Positions 19,904-28,429 of a stretch of 64,000 nt of DNA are shown in pieces. Source of the stretch: Pseudenterobacter timonensis. GTDB taxonomy: Bacteria > Pseudomonadota > Gammaproteobacteria > Enterobacterales > Enterobacteriaceae. Position 1 is the first letter of the stretch, and every line of letters starts with the position of its first letter. The stretch is from the NCBI RefSeq assembly GCF_900021175.1, contig NZ_FCOP01000011.1:310001-374000 (forward strand), read 5' to 3'. The notes under the pieces are model-generated. The model was not told the origin of the DNA. It searched no databases and saw nothing but the letters and a program-made list of their open reading frames with translations. Position numbers and translations under genes: made by a program.

Positions 19904-20947
19904 TTACTTGTCGGTGATTTCCACCACCACACGGCGATCCGGTGACAGGCAGTCGATTAACGCCTGAGCCTGGCGATCGTCGCATGTCGTCCCGGTTACG
20001 GATTCGCTTTCGCCGCGGCCTTCGGCACGAATGTTCTCCGCCGGAATACCCAGCGCCACCAGTTCATCGGCTACGGTACGGGCGCGACGGGCGGAGAGCG
20101 CCTGGTTGTAAGCTTCATCGCCGGTGCGGTCGCTGTAACCCACCACCACCGTGGATTTATCTTTCGCTGGCTGCAGACCCGGGCTGTTGTACAGCTGGCG
20201 GATAGCGGCCTGGCCTTCCGGCGTCAGGGTGGCGGAGTTGTAATCGAACATCACGTCAGATTTCAGATTAAAATGCTGCGGTTCCGGCGCCGGAGCGGGG
20301 GCGGCAACCGGCGTCGCGGCAACCGGGGCATCATCATGCTGACCAAAACGGTAGGTAACGCCCGCCGTGACGGAACTGATGTCGCTGCTTACGCCGATCT
20401 GGCTGGCGTTGCCCACGTTGCTGACCCACTGGTATTCCACGCGGCCTGCCCAGTTTTTGTTGAAGGCATATTCGGTACCCACCGCCGCCAGAGGACGCAC
20501 GCCGGTTTCAAAACGGTTATGCCCGCTGATGTCAGATTCCGCCCGGTAGCCCATCGCTCCGGCGCGACCATAAATATCCCAGTTATGGGTGACCGCGTAG
20601 CTGGCCTTCAGGGACATTTGCAGCCCTTGCGCTTTCAGTTTCGCGCCGTTGCCGCCATGTCTGCCGTTAATCTGCATGTTGCCTAAATAGTCATAGCCAC
20701 CTTCCACGGCCAGCCACGGCGTAATTTGATAGCCGGTATAAAGACCGCCGCCGACATTATCGCGGGAGATATCAAACTGATTGGAACCGTTATTATTTTC
20801 ATGCGCTTTGGAGCCGGTTTCGGTGTCAAAATAATGTGACCAACCGAATTTCGCGCCACCATACCAGGTGCCTGCATCTCCTGCCGCAAGCGCTGAGGTT
20901 GCGGTGAAAGCATTCACGATGATCAGAGCAAGAACTGTCTTTTTCAT
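19904..20947 (-). CDS. OmpA-family porin paralogue
   Basis: This 347-residue protein has a signal peptide (cleavage after about Ala21) and an N-terminal 8-strand barrel (about 22-200) that begins TWYGGAKFGWSHYFD. A Pro/Ala hinge (VAATPVAAPAPAPEP) follows. The C-terminal OmpA peptidoglycan-binding domain has FDYNSATLTPEG and GYSDRTGDEAYNQALSARRA, plus two Cys near the end as in OmpA. It is clearly diverged from housekeeping OmpA: the loops differ and it ends EITDK without the usual tail. It is therefore best treated as an additional copy, not ompA itself. It probably links outer membrane and peptidoglycan, and may act as an adhesin or phage receptor. Confidence 0.88.
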   Translation of the reverse strand: MKKTVLALIIVNAFTATSALAAGDAGTWYGGAKFGWSHYFDTETGSKAHENNNGSNQFDISRDNVGGGLYTGYQITPWLAVEGGYDYLGNMQINGRHGGNGAKLKAQGLQMSLKASYAVTHNWDIYGRAGAMGYRAESDISGHNRFETGVRPLAAVGTEYAFNKNWAGRVEYQWVSNVGNASQIGVSSDISSVTAGVTYRFGQHDDAPVAATPVAAPAPAPEPQHFNLKSDVMFDYNSATLTPEGQAAIRQLYNSPGLQPAKDKSTVVVGYSDRTGDEAYNQALSARRARTVADELVALGIPAENIRAEGRGESESVTGTTCDDRQAQALIDCLSPDRRVVVEITDK

Positions 20948-21060
20948 AAATTTCCCGTTTACTGGAACTCAAGTTAATTTCGTCAGAAATGCGACTCAGT
21001 GGGCAAACGATATAACGAAAGTTCCAACGGGTTAATTTCTAATCTGTTTAATTTTAAACT

Positions 21061-21690
21061 TCAGAAGCTCTCCGGCAAATTGCCTAATTCCATAAGATAG
21101 CCGCCGCGTTTGAAGACGATATAATTCCCCTGTTTTAGCGCAGATAAGACATTCAGAATACTGCTGCGCGATAACAGGGTGCGGTCCTGAATATAATCCA
21201 GGATCGTGGTGCGCATACGCGTCTCTTCCGGCAGTAATATCATTTCATGAAGATGGTTACGAATGACAGAATAGGTGCGCTGCTGCACCACCTGCGCGTC
21301 GCGGTAGATCAGGTAGGCGGTGTGATAGGAGAGCAAGGCAGCCACATCCTCCCAGACGCCCTCCTCGCGAAAACGCTTCGTCGCCAGCTGCGCATCGACG
21401 CGCAGCACCGTGGAGGCCGCCTCCGCGCGCAGAATATGACCGTGCGTCGGCTGTATCATCTCCGCAATGCCAAAAAGATGAGGCTCATAGACCGTAACGA
21501 TAAGCAACCCGTCCGAGGCGCGGATCACGGAAAGCTCCCCCTCCTGCAGCAAATACATCTGCTGGTGGCCTTTATAACGCCAGGTCATTCGTTTTCGCGG
21601 GGCGACGGTGAGCCTCTCGGCGAGAGGCTCAATGATCGCGGTAAGACGTGAAATGGACTCTTCGGGGCGAACGGGAGGAAGAATAAGCAT
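21061..21690 (-). CDS. IprA/YaiV-like Crp-fold transcriptional regulator
   Basis: This 209-residue protein has a cyclic-nucleotide-binding-like beta roll (about 25-115, with YLLQEGELSVIR), followed by a long helix and a C-terminal winged helix (about 150-205, LLSRSSILNVLSALKQGNYIVFKRGGYL). It resembles IprA (YaiV), a regulator linked to peroxide resistance and biofilm in Salmonella and E. coli. No phosphate-binding cassette typical of CRP is visible, so it probably does not bind cAMP. It lies between two outer-membrane protein genes on the same strand and could control them. The exact orthology is uncertain. Confidence 0.7.
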   Translation of the reverse strand: MLILPPVRPEESISRLTAIIEPLAERLTVAPRKRMTWRYKGHQQMYLLQEGELSVIRASDGLLIVTVYEPHLFGIAEMIQPTHGHILRAEAASTVLRVDAQLATKRFREEGVWEDVAALLSYHTAYLIYRDAQVVQQRTYSVIRNHLHEMILLPEETRMRTTILDYIQDRTLLSRSSILNVLSALKQGNYIVFKRGGYLMELGNLPESF

Positions 21691-21752
21691 GACGGCTCCT
21701 TATTACAGAAGATTCATGGGAGTATAGTCCAGCGGGCACGCTAAAAAGTGAA

Positions 21753-22928
21753 TCAAAACTGATAGCTATAGCTCACGCCGGCAAACCAGAGCGAGGGCTT
21801 GTCGAAGCGCCCGCTGTAAATAGCCGGGGAAACGACGTGCGAGGACTGCATGTGCAGATACTCCACGGCAACGCCAATCTGGCTGGCAGGGGTGATCCGG
21901 TACTGCGCGCCGGTGCCGAAACGCCACTCATCGCCGGTGGGGAGCGCCATCGAGACATTGCCCTGATCGTGATAGGGGGTACTGTCGAAGGCGACACCGG
22001 CGTCGAAGCGCCATTTTTCAGACGGGCGATACTGTGCGCCCAGCGCCATATGCCAGGTATCTTTCATGCGGCTGGCATTGTCGACCTGCCGCCCTCTGAC
22101 CGTGATATCCGGGGCACCAAACTGACTCCAGTCCTGCCAGCCCAGGTCGCCCATTACCGACCACTGCGGGTTAATGTCATGCACCACGCTGAACATCAGC
22201 TGCTCCGGTGCGCTGATCTGCGCCGTAAGCGGTATCGCAAAGCTGGCGCGGGGGATCTGCGAGCTGCCGTGGATATCAAAGTCGTAGTCGGTTTGGCTGG
22301 TCCAGGTTACCCCGGCGCGGGTGCTGTCGGCGAGCGCCATCAGCAGGCCCAGCCGGTAGCTCATCGCCCAGTCGTGATCCTGCTCCTGGTACTCATCCCC
22401 CTGCACGCTACGCGTCAGGCTCAGAAAGCCGTAGTTAATATTGGCAGAGGCGCCGATGGAGAGGCGATCGTTAAGTTTCCAGGCCAGGGAAGGGCTAAGG
22501 GTCATCGCCGCCAGCGTGCTTTTTTTAATAATGCGATCGCCTGCCCAGTCACCATAGTCAAGGCCCAGCCCGTAATTACCATACAGCCCGATGCCGGCAA
22601 AAAGATTATCGTTAATTCTCTGGCTGTAAAAGGCGCTGGCATTCGGGAAGGGCTTCAGCACGTCGCCGGGGCTATTTCGGTGAGGATCGTTAAGCTGATA
22701 ATCAATATTACCATCCAGCACCTGCAGTCCGCCCGTCAGCATATGATCGGGTAAGAAGGTCATTCCCGCCGGGTTGGTTAAAATAGTCGAGGCATCCTGC
22801 GCGCGTGCGGCCTGCCCGGCGCCTGCGAGGGCGGTATCCTCGGTGCCGGTCTCATAGAAATAGAGGGCGCTGGCGTGAGTCAGCGGCGAAATTAATACGC
22901 TCGCGCAGAGAATAATAAGCTTGTTCAT
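21753..22928 (-). CDS. FadL/OmpP1/TodX-family outer-membrane transport protein
   Basis: This 391-residue predicted beta-barrel has a signal peptide cleaved after about Ala19. The mature N-terminus SALYFYETGTEDTALAGAGQ and the NPAGMTFL motif are typical of the FadL hatch region. The rest alternates beta strands with aromatic girdle residues and ends in Phe (SYSYQF), as outer-membrane proteins do. The family carries long-chain fatty acids or aromatic hydrocarbons into the periplasm; the substrate here is unknown. It is shorter than FadL itself (about 446). It lies 62 bp upstream of the IprA-like gene and may be co-transcribed. Confidence 0.85.
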   Translation of the reverse strand: MNKLIILCASVLISPLTHASALYFYETGTEDTALAGAGQAARAQDASTILTNPAGMTFLPDHMLTGGLQVLDGNIDYQLNDPHRNSPGDVLKPFPNASAFYSQRINDNLFAGIGLYGNYGLGLDYGDWAGDRIIKKSTLAAMTLSPSLAWKLNDRLSIGASANINYGFLSLTRSVQGDEYQEQDHDWAMSYRLGLLMALADSTRAGVTWTSQTDYDFDIHGSSQIPRASFAIPLTAQISAPEQLMFSVVHDINPQWSVMGDLGWQDWSQFGAPDITVRGRQVDNASRMKDTWHMALGAQYRPSEKWRFDAGVAFDSTPYHDQGNVSMALPTGDEWRFGTGAQYRITPASQIGVAVEYLHMQSSHVVSPAIYSGRFDKPSLWFAGVSYSYQF

Positions 22929-23105
22929 ACCAGATTCGATTACGGTTATTAGCGTTCAGAGGAAAGAAAGCACAGCCAGTTGTACAGCGATGTATGGTTA
23001 TTTAAACTACAGGAAGTTTTCGGGAGGTGAGCATAAATGTTGTTTATTTTTAAATATTGCCCGCTGGCCTGCGGCGGTGAAAATTTAATATAAATTCACC
23101 GCTTT

Positions 23106-23596
23106 TTATATTTTCACGAGAAAATTCACATCTTTTAAAAATATTTCTCCCGTCACGGACGTTCCGGCGGCGAGGCGCACCTGAAGCTCATAGGCGATAT
23201 ACCAGTCCGCTCATCGCGTGGTTCATCACTCCCGCCGATCCCAGCGTCAGCATTAAACCGAAAAAGACGCTGACGCCTTTAAACGCCAGCGAATTGGCGC
23301 CGGGCAGGGAGGGGTAGGCGGCAGACAGGGCAAACAGCCAGATAACAACGGCGATGAGCTTGCGGGTAGTGCCGATGATTTTCGGATGGATCCCCGGCAG
23401 TTGCAAACGTCCCGCTTCCACCTGGTTAAGGATAATTTTGAGCACCTTGAGAATCAGGGCGGTAAGCAGAAAAATCAGCAGGACAATCAGCAGACCCGGC
23501 AGCGCGGTAACGATGGTCAGCGCGATCTGCCGCAAGGGAGGAGAAGGCCAGGACGATAAGCAGGCATGGCAACACAGCGAGCAGGACCTTATTCAT
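23106..23596 (-). pseudogene. decayed MscS-family mechanosensitive channel gene
   Basis: Three pieces lie in order on the minus strand. A signal-like start (ATG 23596, after GGAGGGTGG) reads MNKVLLAVLPCLLIVLAF. After a one-base frameshift near 23530 the frame reads IALTIVTALPGLLIVLLIFLLTALILK up to FGLMLTLGSAGVMNHAMSGLV. After another shift near 23195 comes a piece with YELQVRLAAGTSV, ending at TAA 23106-23108. The middle part is the transmembrane entry of MscS channels, and the last resembles their later beta domain, so a large internal deletion is likely. An intact relative would be about 300 residues or more. Confidence 0.65.
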
Positions 23597-23800
23597 TTCC
23601 ACCCTCCGGGCGCAAAAAAATCGTGACGTAGAAGCTACAGCAGGCTGGTCTTTGCTTTTGAGCATAGCCCACCCCTTCGCTTGTGCAACGGGCCGCGCGC
23701 AGCCTTTATGCGGCCAGACGATCCTGCCCGTCTGCCTTTCCCGTAGAGGAATAAAAGGAAAGAGATATACTCAGAAAAATTTATGAAAAAAGAGGCCCCC

Positions 23801-24214
23801 GTGCTGCAATCGTTCAACCATCTTACCCTCGCCGTCAGCGACCTGGAGAAGAGCCTCGCCTTCTGGCACGCGCTGCTGGGACTCAGGCTGCATGCCCGCT
23901 GGGATGCCGGGGCCTATCTCACCTGCGGCGATCTCTGGCTCTGCCTCTCCTGCGACGAGGCTCGACGCGTAGTGCCACCGCAGGAGAGCGACTATACCCA
24001 TTACGCGTTTACCGTTGCGGCGGAAAATTTCGCCCCTTTCTCGCGCAAGCTGGAGCAGGCGGGAGTGACCGTTTGGAAAGAGAATAAAAGCGAGGGGGCA
24101 TCGTTCTATTTTCTCGACCCGGACGGGCACAAGCTGGAACTGCACGTGGGAGATTTAGCGGCGCGGCTGGCGGCGTGTCGGGAGAAGCCCTACGCCGGTA
24201 TGCGCTTCCTGTAA
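23801..24214 (+). CDS. fosA: FosA fosfomycin glutathione S-transferase
   Basis: This enzyme opens the fosfomycin epoxide with glutathione using Mn2+ and K+. The 137-residue protein is the normal FosA length, with metal ligands His7, His67 and Glu113 (in HKLELHV). Conserved blocks are [26 protein letters not shown] and [16 protein letters not shown]. The start chosen is GTG 23801, with AGAGG 5 bases upstream, which gives the usual MLQSxNHLTL beginning. An in-frame ATG at 23783 would add six residues but has no Shine-Dalgarno. It belongs to the chromosomal enterobacterial FosA group by appearance. It is convergent with ygaP, leaving only 13 bp. Confidence 0.93.
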   Translation: MLQSFNHLTLAVSDLEKSLAFWHALLGLRLHARWDAGAYLTCGDLWLCLSCDEARRVVPPQESDYTHYAFTVAAENFAPFSRKLEQAGVTVWKENKSEGASFYFLDPDGHKLELHVGDLAARLAACREKPYAGMRFL

Positions 24215-24227
24215 GGCCGCTCCCGGC

Positions 24228-24752
24228 TTACGATGCCCCTTTATTCCACGGCATCACGTTCAGCAGTTTCGCCATACCGCACCAGCCGCTTATCCCGGCA
24301 AATAACAGGCCCGCGCCGACAAAACCCGGCACGATATAAAAGAGCGGATTCAGCAACGCGCCCGCCAGCGTGCCGCCCAGGGCCAGCGTGCCCGCCACGA
24401 TCTGTACCTGGCGCATAAGGGGCAGCGGCTGGCTTTTATCCACCTGCGTCGCATAGCCCGCCGCTTTCCACGCGCTGAGGCCGCCCTGCATGATGACAGC
24501 GTTCGCCGGCGCGGCGGCGGCAATGAGTTTCTCCTGCGCGTTCCGGGTGCGCATTCCGCTCTGGCAGTAAAACACCACCGTATCGTCAGCGCGTAACTGC
24601 AGGCTTTCCGCGGTGAGATCGTCCAGCGGCAGCGAGCGGGCGCCGTCGATATGCTCGCGCTTCCACTCCTCGCGCTGGCGAATATCAATAAAAGTGGCCC
24701 CCTGTTCTTTCAGGGCAACAATGTCAGCGGGGCTGGCAATAACTGGATGCAT
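24228..24752 (-). CDS. ygaP: membrane-bound rhodanese YgaP
   Basis: This sulfurtransferase moves sulfane sulfur via a catalytic Cys. The 174-residue protein is identical in length to E. coli YgaP. The rhodanese domain (about 1-105) carries the active-site loop CQSGMRTR with Cys63. It is followed by two transmembrane helices in a DUF2892 domain (about 110-165, with LAGALLNPLFYIVPGFVGAGLLFAG). The ATG is one base after the ygaV stop, so the pair is an operon controlled by YgaV. Confidence 0.93.
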   Translation of the reverse strand: MHPVIASPADIVALKEQGATFIDIRQREEWKREHIDGARSLPLDDLTAESLQLRADDTVVFYCQSGMRTRNAQEKLIAAAAPANAVIMQGGLSAWKAAGYATQVDKSQPLPLMRQVQIVAGTLALGGTLAGALLNPLFYIVPGFVGAGLLFAGISGWCGMAKLLNVMPWNKGAS

Positions 24753-24753
24753 T

Positions 24754-25053
24754 TTACTCTCCCGGGCAGTAGATCTGCTTCAGCGTATGAACCACCTTCA
24801 CCACGGCGGTATCGGTAATTTGATAGTGAATGTGCCTGGCCTGACGCGAGCCTTCGATTAGCCCTTCCAGCCGCATGCGGGTCAGATGCTGGGAGGTGGC
24901 GGAGGCGCTCAGCCCCACCAGGCGGCTCAGCTCGCCCGCGCCGGTTCCCGGATGTTCAATCAGCACGCAGAGGATCATCAGCCGCTGGGGATGGCTGAGC
25001 GTCTTTAACAGGCTGGCCGCCTGGCTCGCCTGTTGTAACAGTGAATCAGACAT
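24754..25053 (-). CDS. ygaV: ArsR-family sulfide-responsive repressor YgaV
   Basis: This 99-residue winged-helix protein has the helix-turn-helix region LSRLVGLSASATSQHLTRMRLEGLI. Cys29 and Cys96 are both present; these are the conserved cysteines of the persulfide-sensing ArsR group (SqrR/BigR/YgaV). E. coli YgaV is the same length and is followed by ygaP in the same way. It is expected to autoregulate through the twin AT-rich dyads just upstream of its start. Confidence 0.93.
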   Translation of the reverse strand: MSDSLLQQASQAASLLKTLSHPQRLMILCVLIEHPGTGAGELSRLVGLSASATSQHLTRMRLEGLIEGSRQARHIHYQITDTAVVKVVHTLKQIYCPGE

Positions 25054-25063
25054 AGCACCTCAT

Positions 25064-25095
25064 TTTAGATTTTTCTAAATTTAGAATAGTCTAAA
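25064..25095 (-). promoter_or_regulatory. twin YgaV operator dyads
   Basis: Two abutting inverted repeats share the same half-sites: TTTAGA-TTTT-TCTAAA (25064-25079) and TTTAGA-ATAG-TCTAAA (25080-25095). They start 11 bp upstream of the ygaV ATG, so they overlap the expected -10 region or transcription start. The 16-bp repeat suits side-by-side binding of two ArsR dimers. Confidence 0.8.
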
Positions 25096-25144
25096 GTATG
25101 AGGCATCGATGTCAAGGCTGTATTGGGAAAGGGGGGTTAAAGCG

Positions 25145-25556
25145 TGGCGGCTGCGCCTTACCCGGCCTACGAATGGTGTTCCGTAGGCCTGATAAGCGAA
25201 GCGCATCAGGCGAAGCGGGCACGCCGGGTGGCGGCTGCGCCTTACCCGGCCTGTGAGTGGTGTTCTGCAGGCCTGATAAGCGAAGCGCATCAGGCGAAGC
25301 GGGCGCGCCGGGTGGCGGCTGCGCCTTACCCGGCCTGTGAATGGTGTTCCGTAGGCTGATAAGCGAAGCGCATCAGGCGAAACGGGCGTGCCGGGTGGCG
25401 GCTGTGCCTTACCCGGCCTACGGATGGTGTTCCGTAGGCTGATAAGCGAAGCGCATCAGGCGAAACGGGCGTGCTGGGTGGCGGCTGCGCCTTACCCGGC
25501 CTGTGAATGGTGTTCTGCAGGCCTGATAAGCGAAGCGCATCAGGCTTCGCTTTTAC
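25145..25556. repeat. BIME array of five REP units, 83-84 bp period
   Basis: Five near-identical units begin with TGGCGGCTGCGCCTTACCC at 25145, 25229, 25313, 25396 and 25479. Each contains inverted REP palindromes (GCCTTACCCGGCC and CTGATAAGCGAAGCGCATCAGGC). The open frames running through it are a side effect of the repeat and not genes. It lies between the ygaV promoter and the 3' end of the alpha/beta hydrolase gene, where such arrays typically stabilise transcripts or bind gyrase or IHF. Confidence 0.93.
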
Positions 25557-25560
25557 ACGC

Positions 25561-26388
25561 TTACAGCGACTTCACAAACGCCAGCAGATCTTCGTTAAGC
25601 TGGTCCTGGTGGGTCAGCGCGAAGCCGTGCGGGGCGTTGTCGTACACCTTCAGGGTCGCGCCGCTAATCATCTCCGCCGCCACTTTGCCGGTGGTCTCGA
25701 ACGGCACCACCTGGTCGTTACTGCCGTGGATCACCAGCGTCGGCACGTTGATTTTCGCCATATCGGGGCGGAAGTCGGTCTCTGCAAATGCCGTCACGCA
25801 GTCGATGGTTCCCTTGAGCGAGGCCAGCAGGGCGATATTCAGCGTCTGGGTCAGCGCCCCTTCCGAGACGGTCTGCCCGGCGTTGGTGCCGTAGAACGGC
25901 GTGGCGAAGTCGCTGATAAACTGCGCGCGATCTTTACGCAGGCCGTCGCGAATACCGCTGAATACCTTTTGATCCACCCCCTGCGGATAACTCTCCGATT
26001 GCCCGAAGATCGGCGTAACGGCCCCCAGCAGCGCCAGTCCGGCCACGCGATCGCTGCCGTAAGTGCTGATATAGCGGGTCACATCGCCGCCGCCCATCGA
26101 GAAGCCCACCAGCGTCACCTCGCGCAGATCCAGCGCGCTGATCAGATCGTTAATGTCCGAGGCGAACGTATCGTAATCGTAACCGTTCCACGGCTGTTCG
26201 GAGCGGCCAAAGCCACGACGGTCAAAGGCGATGGCGCGAAAACCGCGTTCCGCCAGGTAGTTAAGCTGGCTGTCCCACATGTCCGCATCCAGCGGCCAGC
26301 CGTGGCTGAACAGTACCGGCCTGCCCGCGCCCCAGTCTTTGTAGTAAATCTGCGTGCCATCTTTTGCCTTGAACGTTGCCATAGTCAT
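25561..26388 (-). CDS. alpha/beta hydrolase, non-haem chloroperoxidase-like
   Basis: This 275-residue alpha/beta hydrolase has its catalytic triad visible as Ser97 (GFSMGG), Asp225 (HGSNDQVVP) and His254 (NAPHGFALTH). The oxyanion HGWPLD stretch is near 29-34. It resembles the cofactor-free haloperoxidase/arylesterase group, which also hydrolyses esters; the true substrate is unknown. It lies 20 bp after the MFS gene on the same strand and is probably the last gene of the amidohydrolase-DoxX-MFS transcript. ATG 26382 is an alternative start two codons in. Confidence 0.88.
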   Translation of the reverse strand: MTMATFKAKDGTQIYYKDWGAGRPVLFSHGWPLDADMWDSQLNYLAERGFRAIAFDRRGFGRSEQPWNGYDYDTFASDINDLISALDLREVTLVGFSMGGGDVTRYISTYGSDRVAGLALLGAVTPIFGQSESYPQGVDQKVFSGIRDGLRKDRAQFISDFATPFYGTNAGQTVSEGALTQTLNIALLASLKGTIDCVTAFAETDFRPDMAKINVPTLVIHGSNDQVVPFETTGKVAAEMISGATLKVYDNAPHGFALTHQDQLNEDLLAFVKSL

Positions 26389-26408
26389 TCCTCAGAAGTG
26401 ATGTTGTT

Positions 26409-28025
26409 TTAAACCGGCGCGACCAGATAGCGGATCGCCGGCGGGGTGGAACCCTGATGAAAAGCCAGAACGCGGCTTAACAGCAGACAGTCATTCATAG
26501 TATGGCGCTCCTGCTGGCGCAGATGTTCAATCCAGGAGCCCATCAGAAAGGTCTCGATAAAGATGCCGGGACGTTCCACCTCTTCGTAGATCGCCCAGCT
26601 CATCGCCCCGGCGCGGCGGCGTACCCGGCGCAGCTCCTGGGCTGCCTGCAAAAAGGATGTCGCGTTCTGCGGGTCGATAAGGTACTCGTGCGAGACCAGC
26701 ACCGGGCCGCGCTCGTTGGCGACGGGCAGATTGACGCCGTCTCCCGCATGTTGACTCTGGTCGAGGTTAAGATCAGGGTCCTGCTCCAGCCGCCAGCGAA
26801 GAACGGTGGCGGTCGCCAGCACCATGCCGATCGTCGCCACGCACAGCGAGAAAGGGGTACCAAAACGGGAAGCGAGCTGGCCCCACAGGGCGCTGCCCGC
26901 GGTCATGGAACCGAAAAAGAGCGTCAGATAGACCGCCAGCGCCCGTGCCTTCACCCAGCGGGCGGCGCTGCGCTGGGCGCCCAGGTTGAGGGTCGACAGC
27001 ACCGCAATCCACGCGAAGCCGGTGAAAAACTCAAACAGGTTCAGCAGCCAGAAGTGGCGCACAAAGGCCAGCGCCAGCAGCGTCACGGCAAAGACCAGGC
27101 TCGCCGCCACCATCAGCCGATCGGCATTGAGCCGCTGACGCAGACGCGGCAGGAGTATCGCGCCGGCGATGGCTCCCAGCCCGATGCAGGCCAGCATCAG
27201 CCCGTAGCCCGATGGCCCCAGCCCCAGCTCCCGGCGCGCCACCAGCGGCAGCAGCGCCCAGCCCGCGCTGGCAAAGAGAAAAAAGGCTACCGTGCGGATC
27301 AGCACGTTGCGCAGCACCGGTGCAGCATGGACGTAGCGGATACCGGTACGCACCGCCGCGAAGAAGTGCTCCGGCGGCAGGCGGGGAAGGGCGGGGGCGG
27401 GCCGCCAGCGCCACAGCACCCAGGCGACCCCCAGCACCGACAGGGCGTTGAGCGCAAAGACCATCCACGGCCCGGCCAGGGAGAGTAAAAATCCGCCCAG
27501 CGCCGGGCCGATGGCGCGGCTGATGTTAACCCCCAGCGAGTTGAGCGCCACCGCCGCTCCCAGCTCCGGCTTCTTCACCAGATCGGGGACAATAGCCTGA
27601 AACGGCGGCGAGCTCATGGCGCTGCCGACGCTCAGCAGAAACGCCGCCACCAGCAGCACGGTCGGGGTGACGTGGCCGGTAAATGACAGCACCGCCAGCC
27701 CCGCGGCGGCGATCAGCATCCAGAGCTGGGAAAAGAGCAGGTACTTACGGCGGTCAACGATATCCGCCATCACTCCGGAGGGGAGGGCGAAGAGAAACAT
27801 CGGCAGGCTGCTGGCCGCCTGCACCAGCGCGATATCCAGCGGGTCGGCGCTGAGCATCAGCATGCTCCAGTTGACGCCGACATCGCTCATCCACGAGCCG
27901 ATATTCGAGACGACCGTCGCGATCCAGAGCATGCGGAACACCGGCTGTCCCAGCGGCTGCCAGGGGGAGACCGTCGGCGCCGCAGGGGCGATATGCGCAT
28001 CACGAACGTCGTTAACCTGGGTCAT
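26409..28025 (-). CDS. MFS transporter (EntS-like) with C-terminal antibiotic-biosynthesis-monooxygenase-like domain
   Basis: This 538-residue protein starts at ATG 28025, with AGAGG upstream. The first ~420 residues form a 12-helix MFS_3-type exporter related to EntS, with GVMADIVDRRKYLL in the cytoplasmic loop after helix 2. The last ~110 residues contain a soluble ferredoxin-like fold reminiscent of ABM proteins (SWAIYEEVERPGIFIETFLMGSWIEHLRQQERHT). The fused tail may act on the exported compound. The frame is open further upstream, but that reading crosses the doxX gene. It overlaps the DoxX stop by 4 bp (ATGA), which indicates translational coupling. Confidence 0.85.
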   Translation of the reverse strand: MTQVNDVRDAHIAPAAPTVSPWQPLGQPVFRMLWIATVVSNIGSWMSDVGVNWSMLMLSADPLDIALVQAASSLPMFLFALPSGVMADIVDRRKYLLFSQLWMLIAAAGLAVLSFTGHVTPTVLLVAAFLLSVGSAMSSPPFQAIVPDLVKKPELGAAVALNSLGVNISRAIGPALGGFLLSLAGPWMVFALNALSVLGVAWVLWRWRPAPALPRLPPEHFFAAVRTGIRYVHAAPVLRNVLIRTVAFFLFASAGWALLPLVARRELGLGPSGYGLMLACIGLGAIAGAILLPRLRQRLNADRLMVAASLVFAVTLLALAFVRHFWLLNLFEFFTGFAWIAVLSTLNLGAQRSAARWVKARALAVYLTLFFGSMTAGSALWGQLASRFGTPFSLCVATIGMVLATATVLRWRLEQDPDLNLDQSQHAGDGVNLPVANERGPVLVSHEYLIDPQNATSFLQAAQELRRVRRRAGAMSWAIYEEVERPGIFIETFLMGSWIEHLRQQERHTMNDCLLLSRVLAFHQGSTPPAIRYLVAPV

Positions 28026-28429
28026 GCGAACCTCTGCGTCGCGCGCGGGCGCAGCCGCCACGCGCCGGGGCCGGTCAGAGCCAGCGTAGTGAAGATGATC
28101 AGCAGCAGCCAGCCAAACTGCCCTTCGGCAATCGTCCAGCCCGGGTGCACCGCCACCATCGCCACCAGCAGCACACCGATAATCGGCAGGCAGGCGAGCC
28201 GCGTGCCGATGCCCGCCATAATAAACAGCGGACAAATCACCTCGGCGATAATGGCCGGGATCAGGCTCATCCAGGGGCCAAGGCCAAACGGATCTTCAAT
28301 GCGCGTCAGCTCCTCGCGGAAGTGCAGCACCTTTGGCAGACCATGTACGTAGAGCAGCAGCAGGCTGCCGGTCAGACGCAGAAAGAACAGCCCCGGGTCG
28401 ATCCGGGGCGAAGCGAGAGTGTTTTTCAT
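28022..28429 (-). CDS. DoxX-family membrane protein
   Basis: This 135-residue protein has four predicted transmembrane helices (FFLRLTGSLLLLYVHGLPKVL, IIAEVICPLFIMAGI, CLPIIGVLLVAMVAV and FGWLLLIIFTTLALTG). DoxX/YphA-type proteins are small quinone-linked or unknown membrane partners of redox enzymes. The ATG at 28429 shares one base with the amidohydrolase stop (TGATG), and its own stop overlaps the MFS start. It is thus the middle gene of a tightly coupled operon. Longer upstream readings in this frame have no support. Confidence 0.85.
   Translation of the reverse strand: MKNTLASPRIDPGLFFLRLTGSLLLLYVHGLPKVLHFREELTRIEDPFGLGPWMSLIPAIIAEVICPLFIMAGIGTRLACLPIIGVLLVAMVAVHPGWTIAEGQFGWLLLIIFTTLALTGPGAWRLRPRATQRFA

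Noticed and set aside
19904-20947. housekeeping ompA
   Set aside because: The C-terminal tail and barrel loops differ from OmpA and the gene neighbours are not those of ompA (sulA, ycbG/matP); treated as a paralogue.
23783-23800. upstream ATG 23783 as fosA start
   Set aside because: No Shine-Dalgarno precedes it; GTG 23801 has AGAGG at 5 bases and gives the usual FosA N-terminus.
25144-25894. open frames through the REP array
   Set aside because: The translation is a repeat of the palindrome; REP arrays are non-coding.
25507-26412. 301-codon plus-strand frame opposite the alpha/beta hydrolase gene
   Set aside because: Antisense shadow in high-GC DNA; the minus-strand frame has a full catalytic triad.
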